Assembly: GCA_964058805.1 (NCBI GenBank)
Contig: CAXKVV010001808.1
Coordinates: 1 to 23,870, forward strand
Reading direction: 5' to 3'
Source of the DNA: Schoenoplectus triqueter
Lineage: Eukaryota; Streptophyta; Magnoliopsida; Poales; Cyperaceae
DNA length: 23,870 nt
Positions 21,091 to 23,870 of this stretch are shown one piece after another. The notes beneath the pieces were generated by a model. It did no database searches. It was not told the origin of the DNA and worked only from the letters and a program-made list of their open reading frames with translations. The translations under genes were made by a program, and so were the position numbers. Position 1 is the stretch's first letter; every line of letters starts with the position of its first letter.

Positions 21091-21187
21091 AATCTCTCAC
21101 ATATGGCTTGCTGATCTCTCTCTTCCCTACTTACCCACTGGCCACTAACCTACCAGAACTTCACTTTTTCCTCTTACCGAAAGAGTA

Positions 21188-21208
21188 TTGACCCATTTGA
21201 CCGGTCAA
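21188..21208 (+). promoter_or_regulatory. Three W-box cores, two forming a palindrome
   Basis: TTGACC lies at 21188-21193, and TTGACCGGTCAA at 21197-21208 is a perfect 12-bp palindrome of two W-box cores. W-boxes bind WRKY factors in defence and stress responses. Use here is inferred from sequence and position only. Confidence 0.45.
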
Positions 21209-21421
21209 TTATCTACATGACATGAACATGACATAACATCTACCTCCTCTAAGCCTAAGGGAACCTCAATCCTCATCATTGGAATGTTTCTCTTGTTTAA
21301 TTGTTTTGAAAAACCATTTGCAGTTTCACGCGTGCCCAAATCAGCTCTCCACCAAACAATCCCCGTGTCAATAGAAGAGATAAAGAGCCCAGAAAATCTG
21401 CCCTCCGCCTCCTCATCATCA

Positions 21422-22027
21422 ATGGAAGAACAGACAACCATTTCAGCTACTCCAGCCGCCTCCAGCGGTTGCTTCGACTGCAACATTTGTCTTGATTATG
21501 CGGCAGAGCCTGTGGTGACTCTCTGCGGCCACCTCTACTGCTGGCCCTGCATCTACAAATGGCTCCGCCACACCAATGTCCACACCGGCCAGTGCCCCGT
21601 TTGTAAGGCCACTGTCTCACAAGACAGCCTCGTTCCTCTCTACGGCCGTGGCCAAGCCTTCAGGAAACACGACCTCCAAAATCAAAATCAAATCCCTCGC
21701 CGCCCCCAGCCCCAGCGTGAGACCAATGTGAATCAGCCGAATGTGGCGCCACAGCATGAGTATGTGTACCCAGTGCCGGCCCCCATGTGGTCTCCAATTA
21801 TACATTCAACCGCTGGAGGGGTGCTTGGGGGCGTGGCGCTGGCGGTGTTGCCTTGGTTCACAAGGAATGGAGCAGCGCATATCCCGCCAAGTATGTTTTA
21901 TGGCAGTCCTTACCGGTTTGTTGCGGTAGGGAGACAGAGACGACATGAGCTGGTCATGGAGAAGGTGCTCCATCAGCTATGTGTCCTTCTCTTCGTTTTT
22001 GCTCTTCTTTGCTTGCTTTTGTTTTGA
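21422..22027 (+). CDS. RING-type E3 ubiquitin ligase, RMA family, membrane-anchored
   Basis: A single coding exon of 201 aa that begins [18 protein letters not shown]3HC4 RING finger has ligands C20, C23, C35, H37, C40, C43, C58 and C61, with the family signature [29 protein letters not shown] follows directly, as in RMA and RNF5 proteins. The middle is Gln/Pro-rich, with a Gly/Ala-rich hydrophobic patch (about 129-145). The last 23 residues, ending LLCLLLF, form a C-terminal membrane anchor. The family transfers ubiquitin to membrane proteins at the ER in quality control and stress responses; no substrate can be read from sequence. Length is close to the shorter plant members. An in-frame ATG at 21284 would add 46 residues. 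I prefer 21422 because an acceptor (TTTGCAG|TTTC, 21323) lies between the two and would remove the upstream ATG, and no other ATG lies between 21324 and 21422. Confidence 0.92.
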   Translation: MEEQTTISATPAASSGCFDCNICLDYAAEPVVTLCGHLYCWPCIYKWLRHTNVHTGQCPVCKATVSQDSLVPLYGRGQAFRKHDLQNQNQIPRRPQPQRETNVNQPNVAPQHEYVYPVPAPMWSPIIHSTAGGVLGGVALAVLPWFTRNGAAHIPPSMFYGSPYRFVAVGRQRRHELVMEKVLHQLCVLLFVFALLCLLLF

Positions 22028-22472
22028 ATTTGATGGAAGTGGTATATACATGGTACAAAGGCTTCGCGTGTGAACCGATGCTGAGATAGAAAAGCATGAA
22101 TTAGAGGCCGAGTTCGGAGGTGATGTTGTATATTAATGAGTTTATGTGTTCCGTATTTTCTACAAAGGAAACAAAGACCAGAAATTGGGCTTCCCTTCCT
22201 ACTTGGGAATTTGATAGCAGAGGTTTTTGGGTAAAATTAACTATTACGTACATAGATCTGAATCAGTTGAATGTACTGGCAACTGATGAATTAAATAATA
22301 CTTATTATCCACAATTTCAGATAAATTGATAAATTTAGTGTTAACCTTCTAAAATTTATTTTACTATCCCTCAATTGCAATTAAGGCTACTCAATTGTGC
22401 TCTTGCAACTAAATAGATGCTAACTACGTATTGGCGTCGAGTCCTAAAGTTTTAACCAGTTCATCCAAGACC
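22028..22472 (+). other. 3' flank and probable 3' UTR of the RING ligase
   Basis: No gene is recognised. A 69-codon frame at 22120-22329 has no motif. I see no standard AATAAA just after the stop, which is common in plants. Confidence 0.4.
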
Positions 22473-22475
22473 TAA

Positions 22476-22750
22476 GAGCATCCGAATTGGTGTCGACTGT
22501 CAAAATTAAAATTTTATGTCATGTCATCAATTGACAATTTTTTTTAAGAGTGGCATCCCTAAATAAAATGAAATTGTCAAAATGACACTTTCGTAATTAT
22601 TTTTTTGCTCATTCGCTGACGTGGCTTGTCAAATGGATTGTCAAATTTAGACAATTGTCTAATTTTGCCTAGTCTCTGCATCCCTGAAATTCAAATGATA
22701 ATTGTCAAATGAGATTTGACAATCAATTTGACAATGGGATGCGGATGCTC
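22476..22750. mobile_element. PIF/Harbinger (Tourist-like) MITE, 275 bp
   Basis: The ends are GAGCATCCGAAT on the left and, in reverse complement, GAGCATCCGCAT on the right. They are flanked by a TAA duplication at 22473-22475 and 22751-22753. A three-base TAA/TTA target and GAGCATCC-type ends fit the Tourist class. The interior repeats TTGTCAA or its complement about ten times. Confidence 0.85.
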
Positions 22751-22753
22751 TAA

Positions 22754-22879
22754 GGGTTCCTTTGGCAAAAGTCAAAGGAATAGCTTTGCAAAAGTGATAA
22801 AATAATATATTTTTGAAAGAGTGATATATTTTACTTTTGGAAAGTGTGAAAATATCATTTGATAGTTGTTAATCATAAT
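22754..22879. other. Possible end of a further transposon
   Basis: GGGTTCCTTTGGCAAAAG and GGAATAGC begin right after the MITE's TAA target. A related TTTGG...GGAATAGC segment recurs in inverse orientation near 23487-23507. The two may be opposite ends of one element now filled by the AT-rich trinucleotide tract. No target duplication was found. Confidence 0.3.
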
Positions 22880-23355
22880 AGATAAAATATGAATAATTAT
22901 GATACTAACAATGATGATGATAATAATAATAAAAGTAAAATAATAATAGTAATAATAATAATGATAATATAATAGATCATAATTCATAATCATAATCATA
23001 ATATAATAATAATAAATTATAATTATAATCAAAATCATAATTCTAATAATATAATCATAATCAAGATAATAATAAAAAAAGAAAAATTATAATCATAATC
23101 ATAATAGTAATCACAATAAAGAATTGTAATCATAATAATATAATTATAATATAATCATAGCTATAGTCATAATATAATATAATATAATAATAAATAATAA
23201 TAAAATAATAATGAGTAATAATAATCATAGTCATAATCATAATATAATAATAAAATTAATCATATAATAATAATACTGACAGTGATGTTAATATAATAAT
23301 AATAATAAATCATAATCATAATATAATAATATAATACAACATAATTAAATAATAA
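22880..23355. repeat. Long AT-rich trinucleotide tract (AAT, ATC and related)
   Basis: About 475 bp are almost entirely mixed AAT, AATC and ATAAT units with few other bases. Open frames crossing it encode only Ile, Tyr and Met runs and are not genes. Confidence 0.9.
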
Positions 23356-23445
23356 TCGCTATTTCGACGAGAGGTAATCCAGTATACTACCTATAACTTG
23401 GTATACCGAATTAGCACTCTTCTACTTAGTCTAAAATTCATTTGG

Positions 23446-23561
23446 CAAATTAATTCATCGGAATAGCTATTTTATTCCTATTTTTTGCTATTCCACCAAA
23501 TGTCAAACAAAGTTATAGCAAAAAGTAAGAATATAATAGTTATTCCGACGAATTAATTTGC
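23446..23561. mobile_element. Foldback hairpin, MITE-like, 116 bp
   Basis: The left arm (23446-23491) and right arm (23515-23561) are inverted copies with about six differences and one length change over 46-47 bases. The arms start with GCAAATTAATTC. The loop is 23 bases. A related TCGTCGAAATAGC segment lies in inverse orientation at about 23354-23370. No flanking duplication is evident, so it may be the end of a larger element. Confidence 0.7.
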
Positions 23562-23870
23562 TCTTTATCATTAACGCAACCTTCATTTTGCTCATTCATG
23601 AAGTTGTATTTAGTACCTCTAAGAAAGATGATTATCCACCGTTAGTCAATAATGTGGGTTGGCTTGGATTACTTAGTGTGCAAAGTAGATACATGTAAGT
23701 ATCAGTATAGCTCATGCTTTCTCTATCCTTGACAAAGAATAGAGAAAGGCATGGAAGAGTTTTCAAAGAATCATCCTCACATCCGAAGGTACAAGTTGAA
23801 AGTTCATCTGACAACTAGTTATGTCATTTCACATGCAGACAGACTTGAGTAGAAAGATTTATGCGGAACG
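23562..23870. other. Unassigned end of the window, with a short hairpin
   Basis: Base composition is mixed. A hairpin at 23713-23753 pairs CATGCTTTCTCTAT with ATAGAGAAAGGCATG around a short loop. Open frames of about 60 codons show no motif. It could be the edge of a gene that lies mostly outside the window. Confidence 0.35.

Noticed and set aside
22772..23038. An 88-codon minus-strand frame of Ile and Tyr runs
   Set aside because: It is a reading of the AT-rich trinucleotide tract.

Overview
The window looks like nuclear DNA of a flowering plant, most likely a dicot. It is AT-rich. One gene has eight exons and seven short GT-AG introns. The spaces between genes are full of small DNA transposons of types common in plants, and both intact genes belong to plant families. 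I cannot name the species.

Layout. (1) Positions 624-3352, minus strand: a complete eight-exon gene for a 319-residue nuclear-type protein. Its N-terminus is rich in Arg, Ser, Lys and Asp, and its C-terminal half is conserved. I rebuilt the exons by splice signals and the reading frame closes without error. (2) 3400-8160: the gene's promoter side, a degraded MITE-like stretch, a truncated hAT-type element, a retroelement-like promoter and leader with duplicated segments, and plain AT-rich DNA. (3) 8163-15447: three hAT-superfamily transposons almost end to end, each with its own 8-bp target-site duplication. They are a 589-bp non-autonomous element, a 5,440-bp element that encodes its own transposase, and an 895-bp non-autonomous element. 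The large element has clusters of a TACCCG motif near both ends, a TATA box, an array of about eleven 104-bp tandem repeats upstream of the transposase start, and a transposase gene broken by two one-base frameshifts in T-runs and two in-frame TGA codons. (4) 15451-21323: a heptamer tandem repeat, an ATG-free pyrimidine-rich exon-like stretch ending in a good splice donor, then about 5.4 kb that may be a leader intron and that holds three more hAT-like elements. (5) 21422-22027, plus strand: a RING-type, membrane-anchored E3 ubiquitin ligase of the RMA family. (6) 22028-23870: a PIF/Harbinger-type MITE, a long AT-rich trinucleotide tract, a foldback hairpin and an unassigned end.

The two cellular genes show no sign of working together. 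The main story is the transposon cluster: one nearly complete but inactivated hAT element sits between two non-autonomous relatives. The element carries a satellite-like array inside its own transcription unit.
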